Positions 44,862 to 54,051 of a stretch of 64,000 nucleotides of DNA are shown here, in pieces. Location of the stretch: contig CACFIL010000003.1 of NCBI GenBank assembly GCA_902566315.1, positions 1 through 64,000 on the forward strand, written 5' to 3'. The translations under genes and the position numbers were made by a program. Numbering within the stretch: position 1 is the stretch's first letter; each line of letters begins with the position of its first letter. The stretch comes from an uncultured Pelagibacteraceae bacterium (lineage in GTDB: Bacteria > Pseudomonadota > Alphaproteobacteria > Pelagibacterales > Pelagibacteraceae). The notes below the pieces were generated by a model. The model did no database searches. It was not told the DNA's origin and saw nothing but the letters and a program-made list of their open reading frames with translations.

Positions 44862-46486
44862 ATTTTGCTTATCTGCCATTCAATTAATTGTTCATTAGTC
44901 TGAGTATTACCAGATATGAAAATATTCTGGTTCTCAATATATTGATTTTTATTACCAAAGTATAGCCCAGTTTCAACTCCTATCAATCCATCATTTGAAA
45001 AAAATCTCCAACCAGAATTCTCTAATTCAATCAAAATAGATTTATTATCTTGAAGCTTTGTTACTTTAATATTTGGTAACAGATGGAACCTTATTTCAAA
45101 GTTTGTAACTTTAAAATTTTTTTTTTTTATAAGTTTTTCTTTTCCAAAAATAATATTTTTATCTACATCAAATTCTAAACTTCTTTGATGAATTACTCCA
45201 TATCTAGATAAATATCCATCATGCGAACATTTGATACTCCAATAATTTTTTTGATAAGTTACTTCATTGTCAAAGGTTTTGAATCCTTTGCTTACTACAC
45301 TAGGCCCTGCGGTATTTTTTTTGAAATTACAAGTTGAAGAACTATCCAAAATTAATGTTGAGTGAGTTGCAGTTGATTTTGAAATTGAATTCAGTTGATG
45401 ATTATAATCCTGAAAATAACCAGAGTTTGTAATGAGTTTTTTATCTTTAAAAAAAAATTCAAATGATAATGGTCCACTTTGATAATTTTCTGAATAATTT
45501 TTTACTGGATTACTTCCTGTATCCATAGCAAGAATCACATTTTTATTTCTTAATATTGTATAGCCAGATGTTTCCAACTTACTATTCTTAAACTTATATC
45601 TAAAAAGTGAAAGATACTTATCAAAGTCTTTATTATCTAAATTATTATTTCCATTAAATAATAAACTCTGTTTTAACGACCCCCAAATTAACTCATAGGA
45701 TTTACCAAGGAAATGAATTATTTCATTTAAGTATTCTGGAACATCATTTAAAGAGTCTTTTAAAAGTTCTCTTATTAAAATAAAATATTTTAAATAAAAA
45801 ACCATCTGTCTTATATTTCTTGATTTAGGAAAGTAATTATTATCAAACGAAGTATTTATAATTTTTTTAAGTAAATCTAATCCATACTCCAAAAATCTAT
45901 TGTTTTTATATGCTATTCCCGAGAGAGTTATCGCTGTACACCCTATCATCTTGTCGTTGAAATCTAAGGATCTGTCAATTTCATTCATTAAATGATTTAC
46001 TTGTTTACTAATTATTTCGTTAAAACTATTTTTATATTTATTTCCAGATTCATCATAGGTTATTTTTGAATTTGATATCCAAGCAATTACTCTTTTAGAA
46101 AGAATATCTATTTCCCAACTTTTTGTTTCATAGTTTTGGTTCTTTTTAATCCAATTTTCAATAATTGACTGTGTAACTTTATTAGATGATTTAAGATCTA
46201 TTGAAAACAACCAATAAAAACTATGAAGTTTTTTAAAATCATTGTATTTTAAATTTTTATTTTCCCATATAGATTGAATATTAAAATCCTCAATCTTCTT
46301 TTTTTGTTTTTCGTATTTTATTAATGAACTAAGTATATTAAGACTTGGTTGATAAACTAAAACATTCTCATCAACTCTTGAAATTCTTCTATTATAAATA
46401 GATGATTTTAAATAAATTTTTCGTATTTGGTTTTTAAAAATAAAATAAAATTCATTGATATAATTAAAAGAACTTTTTAAAAACAT
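44858..46486 (-). CDS. Heparinase II/III-family protein
   Basis: A 542-residue protein. The N-terminal half is a helical toroid-like region (W-rich; SWEIDILSKRVIAWISNSK), and the C-terminal half matches the heparinase II/III beta domain (ILAMDTGSNPV, FFKDKKLITNSGYFQDYNHQ, SKSTATHSTLILDSSSTCNF, then SHDGYLSRYGVIHQRSLEF, where His residues fall at the usual active-site region). No signal peptide is seen. Although named for heparin lyases, this subfamily, always near rpe and purH in alphaproteobacteria, probably acts on a different acidic glycan. Confidence 0.85.
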   Translation of the reverse strand: MFLKSSFNYINEFYFIFKNQIRKIYLKSSIYNRRISRVDENVLVYQPSLNILSSLIKYEKQKKKIEDFNIQSIWENKNLKYNDFKKLHSFYWLFSIDLKSSNKVTQSIIENWIKKNQNYETKSWEIDILSKRVIAWISNSKITYDESGNKYKNSFNEIISKQVNHLMNEIDRSLDFNDKMIGCTAITLSGIAYKNNRFLEYGLDLLKKIINTSFDNNYFPKSRNIRQMVFYLKYFILIRELLKDSLNDVPEYLNEIIHFLGKSYELIWGSLKQSLLFNGNNNLDNKDFDKYLSLFRYKFKNSKLETSGYTILRNKNVILAMDTGSNPVKNYSENYQSGPLSFEFFFKDKKLITNSGYFQDYNHQLNSISKSTATHSTLILDSSSTCNFKKNTAGPSVVSKGFKTFDNEVTYQKNYWSIKCSHDGYLSRYGVIHQRSLEFDVDKNIIFGKEKLIKKKNFKVTNFEIRFHLLPNIKVTKLQDNKSILIELENSGWRFFSNDGLIGVETGLYFGNKNQYIENQNIFISGNTQTNEQLIEWQISKI

Positions 46487-46487
46487 T

Positions 46488-47147
46488 TTACATTGATTTT
46501 AATTTTTCAATATTAGTTTTAATATCCCCATCGTTCTCTTTAAAAACTGTGGTTCCAGATACCAAAATATCAGCTCCAGCTTCTAAAATTATTTTTGAAT
46601 TGCTAAAATTAATCCCCCCATCAACTTCAATATCAAAGTGATATTGGTTTTTATCTTTTATTTTTTTCAATTCTTTTATTTTATCTAATACTTCAGGCAT
46701 AAATTTTTGCCCACCAAAACCAGGGTTAACGCTCATAACAAGAACTAAATCAATATTGTCTATTTCATCAATTAAAGTTTTTATTTCAGTTTTTGGATTT
46801 AATGATACGCCAACTTTTTTGCCAAATTTTTTAATCAAACTTATAGATTCTTTTAGTTTTTCGGTAGCTTCAGGATGAATAGTTATTATGTCAGCGCCAG
46901 CATTTGCATAATTTTCAATGTACTCATGTACTGGAGAAATCATCAAATGTACATCAAATGGAAGTTTAGTGTATTTTCTTAAGTTTTTTATTACTGGTGG
47001 TCCTATCGTTAGATTTGGCACAAAGTGACCATCCATAACATCGACGTGAATTAAGTCAGCTCCACCTTGTTCCAGCTTCTTAATTTCATTACCTAATTGA
47101 CTGAAGTCTGCAGATAGTATTGATGGTGATATTTGTATTTTTTTCAT
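46488..47147 (-). CDS. rpe: Ribulose-phosphate 3-epimerase
   Basis: A 219-residue TIM barrel interconverting ribulose-5-phosphate and xylulose-5-phosphate. ISPSILSADFSQL, HVDVMDGHFVPNLTIGP, DVHLMI, VLVMSVNPGFGGQKFM and DGGINFSN are all present, including the metal-binding His and Asp residues. It is the first gene of rpe-heparinase-purH, one base from the next gene. Confidence 0.97.
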   Translation of the reverse strand: MKKIQISPSILSADFSQLGNEIKKLEQGGADLIHVDVMDGHFVPNLTIGPPVIKNLRKYTKLPFDVHLMISPVHEYIENYANAGADIITIHPEATEKLKESISLIKKFGKKVGVSLNPKTEIKTLIDEIDNIDLVLVMSVNPGFGGQKFMPEVLDKIKELKKIKDKNQYHFDIEVDGGINFSNSKIILEAGADILVSGTTVFKENDGDIKTNIEKLKSM

Positions 47148-47189
47148 TTGATACTAAAATATTAGTATCAATTTTTTTTTTTATTTGAA

Positions 47190-47540
47190 TTAATTTTTAC
47201 TAAATATTCTATATAATTCTTGAGCTATTTCACTTTCTAAAGGAAAAGAAAGCATACCCATCACTGAATATCCAAGTAAATAAGGCATTAAATAGAAACG
47301 AGCCATATAAAAAAACCAAGCAACGTAAAGTGGTACCAAGGGACCTATTATAAAGCTCGGAGTTATTGGTCTGAATATATTTATAAGTGGATTAGTAAGC
47401 TTAACGAAAACTTTCATAAAGAAGAAACTAGAGTCTTCCCTTTGAAAGATGTTCATCGCAACTCTACCAATTAAAGTCCACATAATTACTCCTAAAATAT
47501 AATCAATTATATAGACTAAAGGGTGAAAGTTTGCAGACAT
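47190..47540 (-). CDS. Small membrane protein, YggT-like
   Basis: A 116-residue protein with about three hydrophobic segments. FVKLTNPLINIFRPITP resembles the YggT signature (L-T-D-P-x-L-x-x-x-R), which is clearer in the protein at 56748-57038. The fit is partial. Its function is unknown; YggT proteins have been linked to osmotic shock tolerance and to envelope organisation. It lies between a terminator (47553-47574) and rpe, all on the minus strand. Confidence 0.6.
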   Translation of the reverse strand: MSANFHPLVYIIDYILGVIMWTLIGRVAMNIFQREDSSFFFMKVFVKLTNPLINIFRPITPSFIIGPLVPLYVAWFFYMARFYLMPYLLGYSVMGMLSFPLESEIAQELYRIFSKN

Positions 47541-47552
47541 AATTTAAAAAAA

Positions 47553-47574
47553 AGGGGCGAATTAAATCGCCCCT
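47553..47574 (-). terminator. Rho-independent terminator of the symporter operon
   Basis: AGGGGCGA (47553-47560) pairs with TCGCCCCT (47567-47574) around a six-base loop. On the minus strand it is followed by TTTTTTT (47552-47546). It ends the transcript of 49662-47588 just before the YggT-like gene. Confidence 0.88.
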
Positions 47575-47587
47575 AAATTTGAATTGT

Positions 47588-49399
47588 TTATTTTTGTGCT
47601 AGTACCGTTTTACCACTTGGTATACGCACATCATCAACCATTTTCTGAGTAGCTGAGTCTGGTGCTGCAGTTATTAAACTGACAACAATCATTGAAACTA
47701 AACTTACGGCAGCTCCAACTATTCCAAAAGTAAGTTGAGTTATGCCTAAGAAACCAGACCCTCCACTTCTTACCCATATTAGGTAAGCAGTTCCAGATAT
47801 AAGCCCTAGTAGCATTCCCGCAACAGCTCCTGGTGCATTAGCTCTCTTCCACCATACACCAAGTACAAGTGGGAAGAATAGTCCTGACATAGCAAAGTCA
47901 AAAGCCCAAATCACCGAACCTAAGATACCTTGTATCTCTAATGCGGCTATTGTTGCTCCTGCAAAACCAATTAATACAAGTAATACCCTTGCAACAATTA
48001 GTCTTTTTGCTGTCTCAGCTTTTGGATTAATTATTTTGTAGTAAATATCATGAGATAACGCATTTGATATTGCTAACACTAATCCATCTGCAGTTGACAT
48101 TGCAGCTGCCATACCTCCAGCAGCAACAAGACCTGAAATTACATAAGGTAATCCTGCAATCTCTGGTGTTGCTAATACAACAGCTTTACCACCCATAAAG
48201 AACTCGTTAAGCTCAAGAGTTCCATTACCGTTAAAGTCACTGATAAACATTAAGTTTGCTTGGTTCCAGTTTTGATACCAATCAATAGCTTGAACTTCAG
48301 CAATTGTTTTACCAATAATTCCAGTCGGTAGTGTTGGGTCTATTAAAGATAGCTTAGATAATGTAGCTAACATCGGTGCAGAAGAATAAAGTAGGAAAAT
48401 AAAGAATAATGACCAACCTACTGATCTTCTTGCAGTTCTTACACTTGGAGTAGTAAAGTATCTCATCATAACGTGAGGTAATGATGCAGTTCCTGCCATC
48501 ATACAAACTGCTAATGAAATAAACGCCCAAGGAGTTGCATTAACTGATGAGTGCGCTTTAGTTATTCCAGCTAAACCTTTTGGAACTGTCGCTAAATCAG
48601 CAGCAGAGTTTTTAACAAAACCAAATTGACCTTCTAGTTCTGCAATTCTTGCAACTTCATCAGCTAACATAAAGTGTGGGAAGAAACCTGCTCCCAACTT
48701 ACTGCTAATCCAAAATACTGGAAGTAAGTAAGCTATAATTAATACAATGTATTGAGCCACTTGTGTCCAAGTTACAGCTCTCATTCCACCAAGCATTGAG
48801 CACATCAAAATACTTGCTAATCCAACATAAACAGCTATTCCAAATGGAATATCTAATGCTACAGATGCGATTGTACCTGTTGCATTAATTTGTGCTGTTA
48901 CATAAGTGAATGAAGCAACTGTTAAAACTATTACTGCACTAAATCTTGCTAGGTTACCACCATAACGAGTTCCTATGAAATCTGGAACTGTATAACATCC
49001 AAATTTTCTAAGATATGGTGCTAACAACGAAGCAACTAGTACATATCCACCAGTCCACCCAACAAGTAGAGCCATATATCCATAGCCTTTGAAATAAATT
49101 CCACCTGCCATAGCAACGAAAGATGCACCTGACATCCAGTCAGCGGCGGTTGCCATTCCATTAAATACAGTCGGAACTTGTCTTCCAGCTACATAATAAG
49201 CGTCAACTTGAAGTGTTCTAGACAACCAACCAATTAAAGCATAAATCAAAACTGTAAAGGCAACAAAAAAGATACCAATCAATTTTGCAGACATTCCAGC
49301 TTGTTCAGCTATAGCCATCAGAATAATAAATACAAGGAAACCTCCAGTATATATTCCGTAGACTTTTGGTAGATTATCAATAAATTTACCTTTTATCAT
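47588..49399 (-). CDS. Sodium/solute symporter large subunit (acetate-permease type) with an EF-hand-like loop
   Basis: A 603-residue SSS-family transporter with about 12-13 membrane segments. Family marks are ADWMSGASFVAMAGGIYFKG in the sodium site region and the GGMAAAMSTADGLVLAISNA helix. Paired with a DUF4212 small subunit and facing acs, it probably takes up acetate or another small monocarboxylate. Between two membrane segments, residues 388-399 read DFNGNGTLELNE, a full match to the 12-residue EF-hand calcium loop. It overlaps the small subunit by 4 bases and is followed by a strong terminator. Confidence 0.9.
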   Translation of the reverse strand: MIKGKFIDNLPKVYGIYTGGFLVFIILMAIAEQAGMSAKLIGIFFVAFTVLIYALIGWLSRTLQVDAYYVAGRQVPTVFNGMATAADWMSGASFVAMAGGIYFKGYGYMALLVGWTGGYVLVASLLAPYLRKFGCYTVPDFIGTRYGGNLARFSAVIVLTVASFTYVTAQINATGTIASVALDIPFGIAVYVGLASILMCSMLGGMRAVTWTQVAQYIVLIIAYLLPVFWISSKLGAGFFPHFMLADEVARIAELEGQFGFVKNSAADLATVPKGLAGITKAHSSVNATPWAFISLAVCMMAGTASLPHVMMRYFTTPSVRTARRSVGWSLFFIFLLYSSAPMLATLSKLSLIDPTLPTGIIGKTIAEVQAIDWYQNWNQANLMFISDFNGNGTLELNEFFMGGKAVVLATPEIAGLPYVISGLVAAGGMAAAMSTADGLVLAISNALSHDIYYKIINPKAETAKRLIVARVLLVLIGFAGATIAALEIQGILGSVIWAFDFAMSGLFFPLVLGVWWKRANAPGAVAGMLLGLISGTAYLIWVRSGGSGFLGITQLTFGIVGAAVSLVSMIVVSLITAAPDSATQKMVDDVRIPSGKTVLAQK

Positions 49400-49662
49400 T
49401 GATCACCCTCTCTTTCAGAGAACCCAAATTCATCATCTATTTTTTCTTGTCGACCTGCAAACCAAAAAATGAGAATGACGAAGATTGCAAGTGATCCCTG
49501 GCATGTAAACCAATACGTTAAAGGATATCCAAATGGTCTAATGCTTGATTCTTGCATTTCGGCTCCGAAAAGAAAGATGCCAATTGAGAAAACAAACCAA
49601 ATTGCTAATGTAATAAAGAGCAAGTTCCTGGTTTTTTCCCAGTGTTGTTCTTGTTTTGACAT
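49396..49662 (-). CDS. DUF4212 symporter small subunit
   Basis: An 88-residue protein with two membrane helices (LLFITLAIWFVFSIGIFLFG and WFTCQGSLAIFVILIFWFA). The FGYPLTYWFTCQGS segment is the DUF4212 signature of small partners of SSS-type transporters. It precedes the large subunit with a 4-base overlap. A good ribosome site, AGGAGA at 49676-49671, lies eight bases before the ATG, better than at most genes of this window, suggesting high expression. Confidence 0.9.
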   Translation of the reverse strand: MSKQEQHWEKTRNLLFITLAIWFVFSIGIFLFGAEMQESSIRPFGYPLTYWFTCQGSLAIFVILIFWFAGRQEKIDDEFGFSEREGDQ

Positions 49663-49782
49663 TTTTTCTCTCTCCTATAGGTTAAAAAAATAACCATACC
49701 GATAATCAAACATATTTAAACCCCTAAAAATGCTCGATATTGTGTCATTTTTACATTATACATCATCATATTAGTTAACTAA
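49663..49782 (-). promoter_or_regulatory. Leader and probable promoter of the symporter operon
   Basis: On the minus strand TATAAT (49760-49755) is a perfect -10, although TTAGTT is a poor -35. This would give a leader of roughly 85 bases, long for this genome. The leader contains the hairpin GGTTA/TAACC (49680-49684, 49691-49695) just upstream of the AGGAGA ribosome site. Regulation through it is possible but unproven. Confidence 0.35.
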
Positions 49783-50409
49783 ATGGCCCTTAAATACAGA
49801 TTCAACTTAAAAGATATAAAACTTGAGGACTTTAAAGTTTATTTAGTTGCAATGTTTAAAGGCATTCTGCCAAAAAAAAAAATTAAAAATATTGAAGATC
49901 TTAAAGAATTTATTCAGCAAAAATCAGCATGGGTATCTCAAGTTACTTTATATAACTATTTGAAAACAAGAATGGGTACTAAATGGGTTCTTCATTTTGA
50001 CGATGAAACATTTTTAAAATCAATTAACACTGCTAAATGGAATATATATGCTATCTCACTTCAGGATTTGTCATTTTATACAATTTCATATTTAAATGTT
50101 TATTTTAATTATAAAGAAACAAATAAAGCTTCTGAAATCTATAATAATATCTTGGACAAAGAATTAGAAAATGGAATGCCTAAAGAAGTTGTTGATGAAG
50201 CGAGGATAAGTTTTCAGAAAAGATTTGATCAAATTAAATGGGACGACTATTATAAATCTTGGCCATTTAACGAAAGCGCATTAGCTTTGTATAATTGGGC
50301 TCCAGTTGCTAACGAATTAAAATCTTTAGATAGAAAAATAGTCCTTAATTCTATGATTTTAAAATGGGATAATATTAAGGAAGAGTTCTCTAAACTAATA
50401 AAGATTTAG
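49783..50409 (+). CDS. Conserved-looking hypothetical protein between the symporter and acs
   Basis: I do not recognise this 208-residue soluble protein. It is rich in aromatic residues and lysine ([50 protein letters not shown]), mostly helical in appearance, without signal peptide or membrane helices. It is divergent from the symporter operon and convergent with acs (4-base overlap). The location hints at a link with acetate metabolism, but nothing in the sequence proves this. Confidence 0.7.
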   Translation: MALKYRFNLKDIKLEDFKVYLVAMFKGILPKKKIKNIEDLKEFIQQKSAWVSQVTLYNYLKTRMGTKWVLHFDDETFLKSINTAKWNIYAISLQDLSFYTISYLNVYFNYKETNKASEIYNNILDKELENGMPKEVVDEARISFQKRFDQIKWDDYYKSWPFNESALALYNWAPVANELKSLDRKIVLNSMILKWDNIKEEFSKLIKI

Positions 50410-52379
50410 ATATTTTTTCTATTATCTACTAAACTTTCAACAACGGAAGGATCAGCTAAAGTGGTTGTATCTCCTAACTGACCATGCTCATTAGCAGCGA
50501 TTTTTCTTAAAATTCTTCTCATTATTTTTCCAGATCTAGTTTTCGGAAGACCCGGAGCAAATTGAATTAAGTCAGGAGTTGCAATTGGACCAATTTGTTT
50601 TCTCACCCATAGCTTCAAATCTCTTTCTAAATCAAGAGTGCTTTTCTCTCCTGCATTTAAAGTTACATAACAGTAAAGACCGTTTCCCTTAATATCATGA
50701 GGATAACCAACTACTGCTGCTTCAGCAACTTTTGGATGAGCTACAAACGCACTTTCAATTTCTGCAGTACCTAAATTATGGCCTGAAACAATAATTACAT
50801 CATCTACTCTTCCAGTGATCCAATAGTAACCATCTTTATCTCTTCTACATCCATCTCCTGTGAAATATTTTCCATCAAACTGTGAGAAATAAGTATCTAT
50901 AAATCTTTGATGGTCACCATACACACTTCTCATTTGTCCAGGCCATGATTGAGAAATACAAAGTCTACCTTGTGCTTCTCCTTTTAAAACCTTGCCGTCT
51001 TTATCAAGAATTTCTGGTTTAATTCCATAAAATGGTTTTGTTGCAGAACCAGGTTTTAAATCTATTGCACCAGTTTGAGGGCTGATCAAAATTCCGCCTG
51101 TTTCTGTTTGCCACCAAGTATCAACGATTGGGCATCTACTACCACCAACAGTTTTGTAATACCATTCCCAAGCTTCAGGATTAATTGGTTCACCAACAGT
51201 ACCTAAAAGTTTTAAAGTTTTTCTAGATGTTTTCTTTACAGGTTTATCACCTTCCCTCATTAAAGCTCTAATTGCCGTTGGAGCTGTATAAAAAATATTT
51301 ACTTTGTATTTATCAACTATTTCCCACCATCTAGATGTATCAGGATAAGTAGGTATTCCCTCAAACATAATTGTAGTTGCACCATTAGCAAGTGGACCAT
51401 AAATAATATAACTATGTCCTGTAACCCAGCCTATATCAGCCGTGCACCAGTAAATATCTTTAGGTTTGTAATTAAAAATATATTGGTGAGTCATTGATGC
51501 ATAAACCATATATCCTCCAGTAGTATGTAGAACACCTTTTGGTTTCCCAGTTGAACCAGATGTGTAAAGAATGAATAATGGATCTTCAGCATTCATTTCC
51601 TCAGGCTCACATTTTGCTGAAACTTTACTAATCATTTTGTGATACCAAACATCACGATCATTGTACCAATCAATTTTTTTGGTACCTGTTCTCTTTACAA
51701 CGATACATTTCTTTACGTTTGGACAGCTTTGTAAAGCTTCATCTGTAATAGATTTTAAAGGGATTGTTTTACCACCTCTTACTCCTTCATCTGCGGTTAT
51801 CACATAATCAGATTCGCAATCATTTATTCTGCCTGAAATACTATCTGGTGAAAAACCTCCAAATATTATGGAGTGAACCGCACCTATTCTTACACACGCA
51901 AGCATTGTGTAGGCAAGTTCAGGTATCATAGTAAGATAAATTGTTACTCTGTCACCCCTTTGAACTCCCAGATTTTTTAATCCATTTGCTGCTTTTGAAA
52001 CTTCTTTATGAAGTTCTTTATATGTAATTTTTTTTTGAACTTTAGGATCGTCTCCTACCCATATAATTGCAGTCTTATTAGCATTTTTTTTAAGATGCCT
52101 GTCAATGCAATTCGCTGAGGCATTTAAAGTACCATCATAGAACCATTTGATATGAACATCATCTTTACTATATTTAACGTCTTTAATTTTTTTATAAGGC
52201 TTAATCCAATTAATTCTTTTTCCTTCTTTTTTCCAAAATCCATCATTGTCTTTAATCGACTCGTTATATTTCTTTATATATTGAGATTTATTAACGGTAG
52301 CTTTACTTATCCATTCTTTCTTTGTTTTATAAACTGTCTCTTTGGGTTTTTTAGAGATTACTTTTTTTTTCTTAGGCAT
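50406..52379 (-). CDS. acs: Acetyl-CoA synthetase (AMP-forming)
   Basis: A 657-residue ANL-family enzyme. The P-loop [20 protein letters not shown], the adenine motif [11 protein letters not shown], the hinge [13 protein letters not shown] and the catalytic lysine in [10 protein letters not shown] are all present. It activates acetate to acetyl-CoA and is normally controlled by acetylation of that lysine. The N-terminus has an extra lysine-rich stretch ([14 protein letters not shown]). It is preceded, 10 bases upstream, by the EVE gene and so is probably in the tsaD operon, opposite an acetate-type symporter. Confidence 0.97.
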   Translation of the reverse strand: MPKKKKVISKKPKETVYKTKKEWISKATVNKSQYIKKYNESIKDNDGFWKKEGKRINWIKPYKKIKDVKYSKDDVHIKWFYDGTLNASANCIDRHLKKNANKTAIIWVGDDPKVQKKITYKELHKEVSKAANGLKNLGVQRGDRVTIYLTMIPELAYTMLACVRIGAVHSIIFGGFSPDSISGRINDCESDYVITADEGVRGGKTIPLKSITDEALQSCPNVKKCIVVKRTGTKKIDWYNDRDVWYHKMISKVSAKCEPEEMNAEDPLFILYTSGSTGKPKGVLHTTGGYMVYASMTHQYIFNYKPKDIYWCTADIGWVTGHSYIIYGPLANGATTIMFEGIPTYPDTSRWWEIVDKYKVNIFYTAPTAIRALMREGDKPVKKTSRKTLKLLGTVGEPINPEAWEWYYKTVGGSRCPIVDTWWQTETGGILISPQTGAIDLKPGSATKPFYGIKPEILDKDGKVLKGEAQGRLCISQSWPGQMRSVYGDHQRFIDTYFSQFDGKYFTGDGCRRDKDGYYWITGRVDDVIIVSGHNLGTAEIESAFVAHPKVAEAAVVGYPHDIKGNGLYCYVTLNAGEKSTLDLERDLKLWVRKQIGPIATPDLIQFAPGLPKTRSGKIMRRILRKIAANEHGQLGDTTTLADPSVVESLVDNRKNI

Positions 52380-52389
52380 GAATTTTTTT

Positions 52390-52806
52390 TTAATTAATTC
52401 TACCCATCTTCAAAATTATTTTCCAGCTTTTAGTATCAATAGGCATTACAGACAGTCTACTTTGTCTAATTAGAGATAAGTTCTCCAAAGCCTTAGTTTT
52501 TTTGATGTTTTCAAGTGTTACAGGATTTTGAAGTTTACTTTTAAACTTAACTTTAACTGCAACAAACCTTTTTTTCTTATCAGTTGGATCAATGAATGCC
52601 GTTTTAATAACTTCGACTATACCAACTATCTCTTTTCCAATATTAGAATGATAAAAAAAACAAAGATCTCCTTTTTTCATTTTTTTTAAGTTGCTTGCTG
52701 CTTGGTAATTTCTTACACCATCCCAGTCAGCTCCTATTTCTCCAGCTTTGATTTGTTGATCAATTGACCATACATCTGGCTCTGATTTCATTAACCAATA
52801 TTGCAT
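52390..52806 (-). CDS. EVE-domain protein
   Basis: A 138-residue EVE (PUA-like) protein: [14 protein letters not shown] at the N-terminus, then [20 protein letters not shown] and LCFFYHSN, the standard family core. EVE proteins bind modified bases in RNA or DNA. It abuts the 38-residue ORF upstream and is 10 bases before acs. In many proteobacteria an EVE gene neighbours tsaD, as here. Confidence 0.92.
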   Translation of the reverse strand: MQYWLMKSEPDVWSIDQQIKAGEIGADWDGVRNYQAASNLKKMKKGDLCFFYHSNIGKEIVGIVEVIKTAFIDPTDKKKRFVAVKVKFKSKLQNPVTLENIKKTKALENLSLIRQSRLSVMPIDTKSWKIILKMGRIN

Positions 52807-52923
52807 TTAATTTTTTTTCTTTTTCTTTTCTTTTTTAAGTTTTCTTTTTTCCTTTAAAGAAAGTTTAGCTTGTTTCATTACGCTAGCATCCTTAAATGAT
52901 TTACCACTATATCTTTTCGACAT
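52807..52923 (-). CDS. Very small basic protein (38 residues)
   Basis: This short frame reads MSKRYSGKSFKDASVMKQ, then a strongly basic tail AKLSLKEKRKLKKEKKKKKN. The ATG follows the tsaD stop codon directly and its own stop directly abuts the EVE start codon, so it fills the 117 bases between two genes exactly. Such perfect tiling argues that it is translated. It may bind nucleic acid by charge alone; the function is unknown. An accident of lysine-rich non-coding DNA remains possible. Confidence 0.55.
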   Translation of the reverse strand: MSKRYSGKSFKDASVMKQAKLSLKEKRKLKKEKKKKKN

Positions 52924-53997
52924 TTATAATCTAACTCCCGCTCCTTTTAAAAACTTTGCTTTTTCGTCAAGTGGTAGTCTTGGACTTGCAGGAAGACCTA
53001 AATTATCAAATTTTTTGATTTTATACTTTTCAAGACCAACAAGTGCAATCATAGCTGCATTATCCCCACATAATTTTGGTTCAGGGAAAATTGGTCTAAA
53101 ATCATTCTTCTTACATACTTTTATTAATTTCTTTCTAATACCCTTGTTGGCAGCAACACCTCCAGCGATTACAAAAGTTTTATTTTTCTTTTTACAAGTC
53201 TTTTTGAACTCATCAAATGCTATTTGTGTTTTTACTTCTAAAATTTCTTCAATTGTTTTTTGAAAAGATGCTGCAAGATCATATTTTTCTTGTTTAGATT
53301 TTAAAGTGCTTGATATTCTCAAAATAGCCGTTTTAAGACCTGCAAATGATAAATTACATCCCCCTTTATTTATAATTGGTTTAGGAAGTTTAAATTTATT
53401 TGCATCTCCCTGTTTTGCATAACCTTCTAACTTTGGTCCTCCTGGAAATTCAATACCTAAAAGCTTTGCAGTTTTGTCAAATGCTTCTCCTAAAGCATCA
53501 TCAATTGTTGTTCCTAATCTTTTATATTTTCCAAGTCCATTCACACTAAGATATTGTGTGTGACCTCCTGAAATTAATAATAATAAGTATGGGAAATCTA
53601 AACTTGTACTAAGTTTTGGACTTAAGGCATGCCCTTCAAGATGGTTCACACCAATAAAAGGTATATTTAGACTAGCAGATAATGCTTTTCCAAAATTTAA
53701 ACCAACAGTAAGGCAAACAATTAAACCTGGTCCAGATGTTGAAGCAATTGCAGAAACATCATTTAAATTCACACCGCTTTCACTAATTGCTTTTTTTGCA
53801 ATTAAATCGATTTTTTCAACATGAGATCGTGCTGCAAGCTCAGGAACCACACCTCCAAATTCTTTATGAATATTAAATTGACTTGAAACTACATTAGATA
53901 ATATTTTTATCTTACCATTTTTATCTTCTTCTATGATTGATACTGCTGTTTCATCGCAACTTGTCTCAATTCCAAGGATTATTTTTTTTTCATTCAT
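52924..53997 (-). CDS. tsaD: tRNA N6-threonylcarbamoyladenosine synthase subunit TsaD
   Basis: A 357-residue Kae1/TsaD protein. ILGIETSCDETAVSI starts the ASKHA fold, the metal ligands are in GVNHLEGHALS, and SGGHTQYL, GDANKFKLPKP and VAGGVAANKGIR follow. With TsaB, TsaC and TsaE it makes t6A37 of ANN-decoding tRNAs. It is divergent from hemC, an arrangement common in alphaproteobacteria. Confidence 0.97.
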   Translation of the reverse strand: MNEKKIILGIETSCDETAVSIIEEDKNGKIKILSNVVSSQFNIHKEFGGVVPELAARSHVEKIDLIAKKAISESGVNLNDVSAIASTSGPGLIVCLTVGLNFGKALSASLNIPFIGVNHLEGHALSPKLSTSLDFPYLLLLISGGHTQYLSVNGLGKYKRLGTTIDDALGEAFDKTAKLLGIEFPGGPKLEGYAKQGDANKFKLPKPIINKGGCNLSFAGLKTAILRISSTLKSKQEKYDLAASFQKTIEEILEVKTQIAFDEFKKTCKKKNKTFVIAGGVAANKGIRKKLIKVCKKNDFRPIFPEPKLCGDNAAMIALVGLEKYKIKKFDNLGLPASPRLPLDEKAKFLKGAGVRL

Positions 53998-54051
53998 AAA
54001 TATTTATAATTAATACAATTAAACTATAAGAATGTAATAAAAATAAGAATT

